Origin: an uncultured Lachnospiraceae bacterium
GTDB taxonomy: Bacteria; Bacillota; Clostridia; Lachnospirales; Lachnospiraceae
Reading direction: 5' to 3'
DNA: 56,955 nt
Assembly (NCBI GenBank): GCA_910586605.1
Contig: CAJUJR010000005.1
Location: forward strand, 1 to 56,955
Shown here: positions 1 through 6,810 of the stretch, piece by piece
Layout: each line of letters starts with the position of its first letter
How positions within the stretch are numbered: position 1 is the stretch's first letter
Program-made: the position numbers and the translations under genes
Notes under the pieces: model-generated
Told to the model about the DNA's origin: nothing
Databases searched by the model: none
The model's input: the letters and a program-made list of their open reading frames with translations, nothing else

Positions 1-51
1 AGATATTTTTTATTTCCTTAAGTCCGGCTACGATTGGCTGTGAATAGTAAC
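1..51 (+). repeat. Terminal copy of a dispersed repeat, inverted relative to the window end
   Basis: Bases 1-51 match the reverse complement of 56901-56951 at 46 of 51 positions by eye. The inner part, GGCTGTGAATAGTAAC at 36-51, recurs in degenerate form at several other intergenic places in the window. It looks like a copy of a short dispersed intergenic repeat rather than the end of a transposon, because the 57 kb between the two copies is housekeeping sequence. Confidence 0.7.
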
Positions 52-219
52 TTTGTACTTTTTGAAGCTGTTAAATTGTGGATATTGGTCGTGGAAAGAA
101 TAAATATGGTATTTGCTTAAATATGCCATTAATACAGAGGTATATTTTTGCGTATTGTACAAAAAATGAGATAGACTTTAGCGAAAAAAGAGAAATTGCG
201 TTTATTGGGGAGAAAATGC

Positions 220-248
220 TTTACGGATGGCGGAAGGTTTTATATGAT
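220..248 (+). promoter_or_regulatory. Possible promoter for the ParA-like ATPase gene
   Basis: TTTACG (220-225) and TATGAT (243-248) are separated by 17 bases, and the gene starts about 85 bases downstream. The -35 match is weak. The rest of the first 333 bases holds only the terminal repeat and no gene that I can see. Confidence 0.35.
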
Positions 249-333
249 AGTGTTTAAGTTTTAACACAAGATAAAGGAAAATACACAAAAGATAGTAGGG
301 CGGGAGAGTACTTTTGTGGGATTGGGAGGAAAA

Positions 334-1197
334 ATGAAAATATCTTTTTGGAGCCATGTTCGGGGTGTGACAGGAGTGACTACAAACATGGCGTGCGTTT
401 CGGCGCTTATGTCAATTGGGGGCATAGGTAAGACGGCTGTACTGGAAAACCATTATAGTACAAATAGCATTGGGGATATGGTATTGTTTCCGGAAAAAAT
501 ATGGTATTTAAGGGAACATGGGGAATATTACAGCAGATATGGGATTGAATATATATTAAAACGTCTTTATTCTGGTGAATCTGGAGAAAAGCTGCTCCGC
601 CATGCATCTATCCCGCTTTTGTTTTCTTCTATGTATTATCTGCCGCAGGGGCGCATCGTGAATAAAGAAGTTTTTAATTATGAGTTTCATTTGGTACAGA
701 AAAAGCTGTTCCAGTCTTTAGAAAAAATATCAGATTATATTTTTATTGATACAGAGGCAAATCAAAATCTGAGTTCTAAAATTATTCTGTCAGAGTCAGA
801 TTTAATTGTAGTCAATCTAAGGCAGGACCCTGACCAGATTCAGGAATTTCTAAATCAATATACTTCCATTCAGGAAAAAGCAGTATATTTAATTGGCAGT
901 TACCAGCCAGAGTCAACATGGAATATTGGCAGGATCTGCAAAGAATTCAAAATCCCAAGAGAAAGAACTGGGATTATCCCATTTAACCTGGAATTGGCAG
1001 ATGCGATGTCAAAGGGGCATCTTTTGCAGTTTTTAAACAGGAATTATTATAAAGCATCTGATTTTGAAAATGAATATTTAATCCGCTATATAAAAAAAGC
1101 CGGGCGGATGATACGGAAAAATTTAATCCGCCTGCGCCGTGAAGAGATGGCAGTAAGGGCAGAATTTCCAGGTATTCCTTGCACTCCATTATGTTAG
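334..1197 (+). CDS. ParA/MinD/CpaE-like P-loop protein with degenerate Walker A
   Basis: The protein has 287 residues. Its N-terminus follows the layout of MinD/ParA/TadZ-type deviant Walker ATPases: a beta strand, then HVRGVTGVTTN where the family normally has KGGxGKTT. The usual catalytic lysines are absent. YIFIDTEAN around residue 140 sits where the Walker A' / switch II DTxxG segment is expected, and the later SESDLIVVNLRQDP resembles the strand after it. TadZ/CpaE-like proteins with altered P-loops are known as scaffold or localisation factors, so a non-hydrolysing role is plausible but is inference. The ATG at 334 is preferred over an in-frame GTG at 316 because GGGAGG at 324-329 sits just before it. 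The gene is followed by two beta-helix genes in the same direction. No Tad secretion genes are visible here. Confidence 0.6.
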   Translation: MKISFWSHVRGVTGVTTNMACVSALMSIGGIGKTAVLENHYSTNSIGDMVLFPEKIWYLREHGEYYSRYGIEYILKRLYSGESGEKLLRHASIPLLFSSMYYLPQGRIVNKEVFNYEFHLVQKKLFQSLEKISDYIFIDTEANQNLSSKIILSESDLIVVNLRQDPDQIQEFLNQYTSIQEKAVYLIGSYQPESTWNIGRICKEFKIPRERTGIIPFNLELADAMSKGHLLQFLNRNYYKASDFENEYLIRYIKKAGRMIRKNLIRLRREEMAVRAEFPGIPCTPLC

Positions 1198-1207
1198 GGG
1201 GTATAAT
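1179..1207 (+). promoter_or_regulatory. Promoter for the two beta-helix genes
   Basis: TTGCAC (1179-1184) and TATAAT (1202-1207) have a 17-base spacer. The promoter overlaps the last codons of the ATPase gene and its stop at 1197. It would give a leader of about 100 bases, so the beta-helix pair probably has its own transcription start in addition to any read-through. Confidence 0.6.
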
Positions 1208-1218
1208 AATAGGGAAAT

Positions 1219-1287
1219 GTACGTCTAGAGTGTACAGGAGGCAGGTATAAATTTCGTTACCTATCAGGAGTAGGCAGTAACAAATTT
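1219..1287 (+). other. Two hairpins in the leader of the beta-helix operon
   Basis: TGTAC (1219-1223) pairs with GTACA (1232-1236). AAATTT-C-GTTAC-CTA (1249-1263) pairs with TAG-GCA-GTAAC-AAATTT (1271-1287), with small bulges. Neither is followed by a T-run, so these are not terminators. The GTTAC/GTAAC arms resemble the dispersed repeat core seen elsewhere in the window. Confidence 0.4.
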
Positions 1288-1318
1288 TCAGCACTGGGGA
1301 GTGAAAGGAATCTGTAAT

Positions 1319-2575
1319 ATGGAAGAAATGGATGTTTTAAAGTATTTGAAAAGCAGGCAGAATGAGTTGGAGCGGGTGAACCATCCGTTTGCAAACCGCA
1401 GCCTGAATTTCCGTTACCTTTATTCTTATGGCGTGGCAGTATTGGCAATTGGCAATATGAAGTCTATGTCAGAACTGGATGGGCGGTTTGAGTATTTTAT
1501 GGAGTGCATAGCGCTTCCAAAGGAGCAGAGGGAACAGATTATTGTGGATATCAATAACCATTTTGAATTCCGGCTGACAGAATGTATCAGGATTTTAAAA
1601 ACAAAAGAAGTGCAGTACTGTTTCTTGATTGATTTATATCTTTTGTATAATCAGGCAAAATGGTCTGTAGAATATTGTAATAAAGTGATAGGAAATTATG
1701 TGGAGATTTTTCACACTTCTGAACCAGAGATTGCATTTTTTAAGGAATTCAACGAGGCAGCAGTAAAACGGGACGGAAAGAGGGCAAGGGATTACTACCA
1801 TCGGTTTCGGGATATGGGGTTTGATATTTCATACAAGATGCTGCGCTATTTTTTCCCGGATTTTACGGATGAAGATGAATATCAGGATATTACGGTTCTG
1901 GCTGGAAAAACGTTTTGTTTGGATAAGCCTACTAAAATACTTGGGGATATCAGGGTAGAGAGGGGAGGTTCCCTTCTGTTAGATAGTGCTGATATTTCTA
2001 TGGACGGTGCTGTTTTAGTGGATGGAGGAAGAATCCGTTTTAAGGATACAAAGCTTTACATAGGACATTGTGAAAGGGAGTTTTTTCTTACAGTGCGGGA
2101 TGCTGCGATTGTGCGGATTGAAAATTCTGTGATTGATTGCAATGGGCAGTGTGGCTTTTTAAGGCAGAAAGCGGGCAGGCTTTTAATTGAAGAAACTGAA
2201 TTTCTTCATTCTGGTTTCCAAAGGATGGCTGCATTTTATGGGACATATGCGGAGTTTTTACGGTGCAGTTTTTCAGAAGGAGAGGCAGGTTTTATTCATG
2301 CCGGCGGGTCTTCACAGATGAAGTTTGCCAATTGTGATTTTTTCGGCGCTTCTGCAGAATATGGAGGGGCAATTTTTTCTGAGTCTATTGATGATATTAC
2401 CATTAAAGAATGTTCTTTCCGTTCCTGTACAGCAAAATATTTGGGGGCGGCAGTCTATTTTAAACATTTAAAACTTGGGCAGATGGTAAAAGATTGTGTA
2501 TGCAGGGATTGTTTTCCAAAAGAAAACGCAATTTTTAATGCATATGGGGACGATTTAGTTTTGAAAATCAGATAG
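1319..2575 (+). CDS. TerB-like domain plus right-handed beta-helix protein (first copy)
   Basis: The protein has 418 residues and no signal peptide or membrane segment, so it should be cytoplasmic. Residues 1 to about 185 are helical; the segment around QYCFLIDLYLLYNQAKWS, with spaced hydrophobics and a following acidic stretch, resembles TerB-type helical domains. From about residue 195 the sequence becomes repeating short strands (for example IENSVIDCNGQCGFL, FLRCSFSEGEAGF, FANCDFFGASAEYGGAIF) typical of right-handed beta-helices of the pectate lyase or Pmp type, with C/N ladders and GGA turns. The ATG at 1319 is chosen over a GTG at 1301 because AAAGGA (1304-1309) lies nine bases upstream. 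The TerB assignment is by pattern only. The paralogue follows directly. Function unknown. Confidence 0.65.
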   Translation: MEEMDVLKYLKSRQNELERVNHPFANRSLNFRYLYSYGVAVLAIGNMKSMSELDGRFEYFMECIALPKEQREQIIVDINNHFEFRLTECIRILKTKEVQYCFLIDLYLLYNQAKWSVEYCNKVIGNYVEIFHTSEPEIAFFKEFNEAAVKRDGKRARDYYHRFRDMGFDISYKMLRYFFPDFTDEDEYQDITVLAGKTFCLDKPTKILGDIRVERGGSLLLDSADISMDGAVLVDGGRIRFKDTKLYIGHCEREFFLTVRDAAIVRIENSVIDCNGQCGFLRQKAGRLLIEETEFLHSGFQRMAAFYGTYAEFLRCSFSEGEAGFIHAGGSSQMKFANCDFFGASAEYGGAIFSESIDDITIKECSFRSCTAKYLGAAVYFKHLKLGQMVKDCVCRDCFPKENAIFNAYGDDLVLKIR

Positions 2576-2583
2576 GAGGCGCC

Positions 2584-4437
2584 ATGATTATAGATAATCT
2601 TACAAAGTTTAACCAGAAAAAAAAGCTGTGGATGACCCCAAAGCATCCGTTGTATGGGAAATCTGCGGACTATAAAATAATTTATGGCGCAGTGGTATTT
2701 ATGCAGGCGGAAATAAACTGCCTGTCAAGCCCACTGAATAATTTTGAGTTGGAACGGCTTCTGATATCAGGGTTTGGCCTGGATTCTGATGGGATGTCAC
2801 AGGTTTTGCGCCTATCAAAGGAAAAAAGTATTGTAATAGATAAATTAATGCGTGCGTTTGCATCTGACAGGGAAAAGTATCTTTTGATGCTGGATTTAAT
2901 GAATGTCAGCTTGCGTGATATGGAGATTCAGGAGAAGGAGCAAGAGTCCATACAGCTTTTTTCTAAAATGTTTGGTGTTTCACAGGAGGAACTTTCCATG
3001 TTGGCAGAATTTGCGTTTGGGGCACAGGAGGAAAATGTACCAAAATGCCGTGAAATTCTTCATCGTATGCATGTACAGAATATGGATTTGTCTCCGGTAG
3101 ATATGAAGTATTATATTATGCGTCTCTGGGAGACAATGGAGTGTACACAGGAAATACTGGAAGAACAGCGTGAAGTAAGGATTGTGGAACGCTGCCTGAT
3201 TAAAGGGGATCTTGTGTTATCTAAAGGAATGCGTCTGGTCTTTGACCATGCTGAAGTGAGGATTTATGGGAATATCCTTTTGGACGGTGGGGAGCTTGTA
3301 ATTGAGGAAAGTAAGATGATAAGGAAAGGGGATTCCCACCGTGCCTGTATTAATATGAAAGCGGTCGGAAGCCGGATACTTGTCCAAAACAGCGAAATTG
3401 ACTGTAGGAATATGGGAATGTTCATCCGAGCGGAAGCAGGTGATTTACAGATTCAGAAGAGTTTGATTTACCGGACAACAAGAGGCGCTGCAATCCGTTT
3501 TTGGGGGAATGCAATCCGGGTGGCAGAGACAGATTTTTTTGACTGCTATTCCCCGGAAGACGGCGGTGCGATTATGATACGGACGCCGAACGGGATTATA
3601 AAAGGATGCCGTTTCCGGCGGTGCGAAGCAAAGCGTGGTGGTGCAGTTTTTGCAGTGGAAGGCAATAAAATTGACCATTGTAAATTTGACCAATGCAATG
3701 TTGCGGAGTACGGGGCTGCTATCTTTTATCATGGCTTTGTACGAGCGGATGTCCACCATCTTCAGTACCGTGCCTGCTGTCCGGAAGGTGTGGAGACTGT
3801 ACAGTATCTGGCAAAAATGGGGACGTTCCAGGTGACGGGCCAGTACCATATTTTTGTTTCTACAATTATTGACTGCCCTGTGCTTGTAGAAGCAGAAGGA
3901 AGCCTGATTATTGAGGATGCGAATTTATATCTGAATAATCCAATCCGTTGCCGTGGAAGCTTGCAGATGAAAAATGTTCGGTTAATCAGCAACCATATGC
4001 AAGATACAGATATGGTGATATTGGAACATGCAAGGAACTGCCGGATTCACCATTGTGAATTTAATGGGATGGGGAAGGCCGGAGGGATGAGCGCATCAGG
4101 ATGCAGGATTACAGTTACAAAGTCGCTTTTTAGGAATATTAATGGTGGCCGGGCAATTTATAATGCATATTCCCCTGAAATCAGGGAGTGTGTTTTTAAT
4201 TTTTGCCAGGAGGGGGCGATTTATTCACAAAATGGCAATATTAAGCGGTGTGTTTTTGTAAATTGCCGTGGAAAGAGCGGCGCTGGTGTTTTGATGTACG
4301 GAGGCAAGGGGACAATTGAACAGTGCAATTTCAAAAGATGCATTGCTGATTTTAGTGGCGGCGCAATCGACAAATCGCTGGGGCAGCAGGTTGTAAAATG
4401 TGTGTTTGAGGAATGTAGGCCGGATAACGTATCATGA
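2584..4437 (+). CDS. TerB-like domain plus right-handed beta-helix protein (second, longer copy)
   Basis: The protein has 617 residues and the same architecture as its upstream neighbour, without signal peptide or membrane span. Residues 20-190 look TerB-like: a helix rich in small residues (YGAVVFMQAEINCL), then EKYLLMLDLMNVSLRD followed by an acidic helix and GVSQEELSMLAEFAFG. From about residue 205 to the end it is a long right-handed beta-helix with repeated coils of the form I..C.F..C....GGAI (for example KGCRFRRCEAKRGGAVF, EQCNFKRCIADFSGGAID). The ribosome site AGGAGG (2574-2579) overlaps the stop codon of the first copy, so the two are translationally coupled. The many stacked cysteines would be reduced in the cytoplasm. 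No enzyme motif is recognised; it could be a scaffold or a ligand-binding surface. Confidence 0.65.
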   Translation: MIIDNLTKFNQKKKLWMTPKHPLYGKSADYKIIYGAVVFMQAEINCLSSPLNNFELERLLISGFGLDSDGMSQVLRLSKEKSIVIDKLMRAFASDREKYLLMLDLMNVSLRDMEIQEKEQESIQLFSKMFGVSQEELSMLAEFAFGAQEENVPKCREILHRMHVQNMDLSPVDMKYYIMRLWETMECTQEILEEQREVRIVERCLIKGDLVLSKGMRLVFDHAEVRIYGNILLDGGELVIEESKMIRKGDSHRACINMKAVGSRILVQNSEIDCRNMGMFIRAEAGDLQIQKSLIYRTTRGAAIRFWGNAIRVAETDFFDCYSPEDGGAIMIRTPNGIIKGCRFRRCEAKRGGAVFAVEGNKIDHCKFDQCNVAEYGAAIFYHGFVRADVHHLQYRACCPEGVETVQYLAKMGTFQVTGQYHIFVSTIIDCPVLVEAEGSLIIEDANLYLNNPIRCRGSLQMKNVRLISNHMQDTDMVILEHARNCRIHHCEFNGMGKAGGMSASGCRITVTKSLFRNINGGRAIYNAYSPEIRECVFNFCQEGAIYSQNGNIKRCVFVNCRGKSGAGVLMYGGKGTIEQCNFKRCIADFSGGAIDKSLGQQVVKCVFEECRPDNVS

Positions 4438-4440
4438 TAC

Positions 4441-4470
4441 TTGACATATAAGTAGTCTCTGTTGTAAAAT
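4441..4470 (+). promoter_or_regulatory. Promoter for the CorC/HlyC-type gene
   Basis: TTGACA (4441-4446), an 18-base spacer and TAAAAT (4465-4470) lie directly after the stop of the beta-helix gene. Transcription would start near 4477, about 95 bases before the start codon. Confidence 0.6.
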
Positions 4471-4502
4471 GTCAGTGTTTATGCACTTGTAAATAATAAG
4501 CT

Positions 4503-4544
4503 GTTAAAAGGATAGGTACGGTTCAGGATCGTTTTCCTTTTAAC
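4503..4544 (+). other. Nested hairpin in the CorC/HlyC leader
   Basis: GTTAAAAGGA (4503-4512) pairs perfectly with TCCTTTTAAC (4535-4544). Inside it ACGGT (4518-4522) pairs with ATCGT (4528-4532) around the loop TCAGG. There is no T-run after it, and the ribosome site follows about 12 bases downstream. It lies between the promoter and the gene, so it could be a 5'-UTR control element or a stability hairpin. Confidence 0.45.
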
Positions 4545-4571
4545 CACATATAATTGATAGGAGTTGATTTT

Positions 4572-5900
4572 TTGGATTCAAGTGACGCCTCGCGGATTAT
4601 TATTTTATTTATCCTGTTAGCATGTTCTGCTTTCTTTTCTTCAGCAGAAACCTGCCTTACGACTGTAAACAAAATGAGGCTTAAATCATTAGCGGAAGAA
4701 AATGTTAAAAATGCCAGCCTGGTAATGAAGTTAATTGAAAACCCTACAAAACTGCTGAGTGCAATTTTGATTGGGAATAACATTGTAAATTTATCAGCAT
4801 CTTCCCTAACAACATCTTTTTCAATTCAATTGGCGCACAAATTAGGTTTATCAAACTTTGCCAGTGCAGTGACTGGTATTGCTACCGGAGTCCTGACAGT
4901 CCTGGTACTGATTTTTGGTGAGATTGTCCCGAAATCCCTTGCCACGACAAGCAGTGAAAAGCTTTCACTTGTGTATGCCAAGCCTGTATATGGGCTGACT
5001 GTTTTGTTGACGCCGCTGTCCTTTATTATGAACGGTATTTCTAACAGCATATTGCGGATTCTTCCAATTGATGTCAGCAAGCGGCCGAGGATTACGGAAA
5101 ATGAACTTCGTACAATTGTGGACGTCAGCCATCAGGAAGGCGTTCTGGAAAGCGAAGAGCACCAGATGATTACAAATGTTGTAGATTTTGGGGATTCTCT
5201 TGCGAAAGATGTTATGGTACCGAAAATGGATGTGACATTTGTTGATGTGAATCTTTCCTATAATGAGCTGGTGGAGCAATATACAGAACATACTTTTACA
5301 CGGATGCCTGTTTATAACGATAGCCGTGATAATGTTGTAGGGATTGTCAATTTAAAAGATTTTTTCTTTTACCAGGGTTCTAAAAAAGAATTTTCCCTGA
5401 CCGATATTATGCGTGAGCCATATTTTACGTATGAATATAAGAAGATTTCTGAGTTATTTTTTGAAATGAAGCAGGATTCTATCCCAATGGCGATTGTGCT
5501 TGATGAATATGGTTCTACTTCTGGAATTTTGACAATTGAAGATCTGATAGAGGAGATTGTAGGGGAAATCCGTGATGAATATGACGAAAACGAAGAAGAT
5601 GAGATAACAAAGGTTGACGATGAAACCTATATCCTCCTTGGTGTTGCAAAATTGGATAATGTAGATAATACGTTGGGGATTACGATTGAATCTGAAGATT
5701 ATGATTCTATTTCTGGACATATCATTAATCTTTTGGATCATTTTCCAGAAGCAGGAGAATCTGTAAGCGATGAGTTTGCAACTTATACTGTTCTGGAAGC
5801 AGAAAAGAACCGTATTGACAAGGTAAAGCTCCATTTATTACCACCTGCCCTGTCAGCAAATGAAGAGCAGGAGGAAGAAAAAGAAGATAATGTTTCATAG
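4572..5900 (+). CDS. CNNM/CorC-HlyC family CBS-domain transporter
   Basis: The 442-residue protein is a hemolysin C/CorC-like integral membrane protein. The N-terminal DUF21/CNNM domain spans about residues 5-190 and shows FFSSAETCLTTVN and the conserved FGEIVPKSLA. A CBS pair at about 200-330 contains DVMVPKMDV and the DEYGSTSGILTIEDLIEEIVG signature. The C-terminal CorC_HlyC domain occupies about 345-425, followed by an acidic tail. CNNM/CorC proteins are linked to magnesium or other divalent cation export; the substrate cannot be read from sequence. The start is a TTG at 4572, because ATAGGAG (4557-4563) lies eight bases upstream; a longer in-frame TTG start at 4554 would overlap that site. 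It has its own promoter and a structured leader. Confidence 0.85.
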   Translation: MDSSDASRIIILFILLACSAFFSSAETCLTTVNKMRLKSLAEENVKNASLVMKLIENPTKLLSAILIGNNIVNLSASSLTTSFSIQLAHKLGLSNFASAVTGIATGVLTVLVLIFGEIVPKSLATTSSEKLSLVYAKPVYGLTVLLTPLSFIMNGISNSILRILPIDVSKRPRITENELRTIVDVSHQEGVLESEEHQMITNVVDFGDSLAKDVMVPKMDVTFVDVNLSYNELVEQYTEHTFTRMPVYNDSRDNVVGIVNLKDFFFYQGSKKEFSLTDIMREPYFTYEYKKISELFFEMKQDSIPMAIVLDEYGSTSGILTIEDLIEEIVGEIRDEYDENEEDEITKVDDETYILLGVAKLDNVDNTLGITIESEDYDSISGHIINLLDHFPEAGESVSDEFATYTVLEAEKNRIDKVKLHLLPPALSANEEQEEEKEDNVS

Positions 5901-5926
5901 TAACGGTAATGTTACTATTCATGGAC
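5897..5926 (+). repeat. Dispersed repeat copy with hairpin after the CorC/HlyC gene
   Basis: ATAGTAAC (5897-5904) pairs with GTTACTAT (5911-5918) around a six-base loop. The stretch 5911-5926 is the reverse complement of the repeat core (GTCCATGAATAGTAAC). A short T-run occurs at 5931-5935, so it might also act as a weak terminator. Confidence 0.4.
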
Positions 5927-6012
5927 ATTCTTTTTACTATGTAATAGACCCTCTGCCTTTGGCATAGGCCGTTGCTTATTAATAACATTTTTTGTAATTT
6001 ATTAAAAAACTA

Positions 6013-6041
6013 TTGCTTTTTTTCAAAATAAGGTATACAAT
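6013..6041 (+). promoter_or_regulatory. Promoter for the phospholipase C-like gene
   Basis: TTGCTT (6013-6018) and TACAAT (6036-6041) are separated by 17 bases in an AT-rich stretch, about 60 bases upstream of the start codon at 6101. Confidence 0.55.
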
Positions 6042-6100
6042 TAGTTCAATAAAAAGACAGCGATGTTCGTCGTATATATGTCAAAGAGAGGGAGGTTGGT

Positions 6101-6688
6101 ATGAGAAAAAAATCCCATATTTCCTTAGCGCAGTATTTGATGAACAGTGAAGGGATGGATTCGATTAAAAACCATAAAGGGGCTTTTTACATTGGCAGTG
6201 TATTGCCGGATTGCACACCGAGTTTTTTTGTTCGCAAGCATACGATAGAAGATTCCTTTGAGGTTTTGAAGAAAGAGATATATAAAATGGTGTCGCATTT
6301 TGACCCTGCAGAGGGTATGGATTCCTATTTTTATATCCACTTAGGCGTGATTACACATTATGTATCTGATTATTTTACGTTTCCCCATAATGCAAATTAC
6401 GACGGAAAGTTAAAAGATCATTGTATCTATGAGGAAGAATTAAAACAGGAGATTCGTTCCTATGTCAAAAGTCCGGAAGCAGTAAGAAAGCGTTTGGGGG
6501 TAACAGTATATGACCCAGAGATGATTTTATCTTTTATACAGAGGATGCACGATATTTATTCTGAGACGAAAAGCGCAGTAAAGCGGGATTGTGAATATAT
6601 CGTATGTCTATGCCATACAATTGTGGATGCGATTCTTCTGTTATTTGAAAAAGGGTTGAAATCATCCTGTTTATCAGTATCTGTTTGA
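6101..6688 (+). CDS. Zinc-dependent phospholipase C-like protein
   Basis: The 195-residue protein resembles the zinc-dependent phospholipase C fold (PF00882-like). GSVLPD near residue 32, HLGVITHYVSDYFTFPHN near residues 80-97 and later CHTIVDA give the histidines and aspartates expected to bind zinc, spaced on helices as in that family. There is no signal peptide, which differs from secreted clostridial phospholipases, so the short cytoplasmic members of unknown substrate are the better comparison. GGGAGG lies six to seven bases before the ATG. The gene stands alone between its promoter and a terminator-like structure. Catalytic activity is inferred, not shown. Confidence 0.7.
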   Translation: MRKKSHISLAQYLMNSEGMDSIKNHKGAFYIGSVLPDCTPSFFVRKHTIEDSFEVLKKEIYKMVSHFDPAEGMDSYFYIHLGVITHYVSDYFTFPHNANYDGKLKDHCIYEEELKQEIRSYVKSPEAVRKRLGVTVYDPEMILSFIQRMHDIYSETKSAVKRDCEYIVCLCHTIVDAILLLFEKGLKSSCLSVSV

Positions 6689-6700
6689 GTGATATGGAAG

Positions 6701-6785
6701 ACGGTAAAGTTTTATGAGGACTAAGCCGTACTGCGGATATAGAGGCGTACAGCAGAGTGAAAACTTTGTTGTATGCCTTTTTTTT
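6701..6785 (+). terminator. Branched terminator-like structure after the phospholipase-like gene
   Basis: AAAGTTTT (6706-6713) pairs with AAAACTTT (6760-6767), and the stem can extend outward through 6701-6705 and 6768-6772 using G-T pairs. An inner arm GCCGTAC (6725-6731) can pair with GTACAGC (6747-6753) around one mismatch. Eight T residues follow at 6778-6785. The long loop is unusual for a simple terminator. Confidence 0.45.
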
Positions 6786-6810
6786 CTGTCCGGAATGGTG
6801 TATGATATAA

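Noticed and set aside
3445..3849. 134-residue minus-strand frame inside the beta-helix gene
   Set aside because: It is antisense to a clear coding repeat structure, with cysteine-rich composition explained by the complementary strand.
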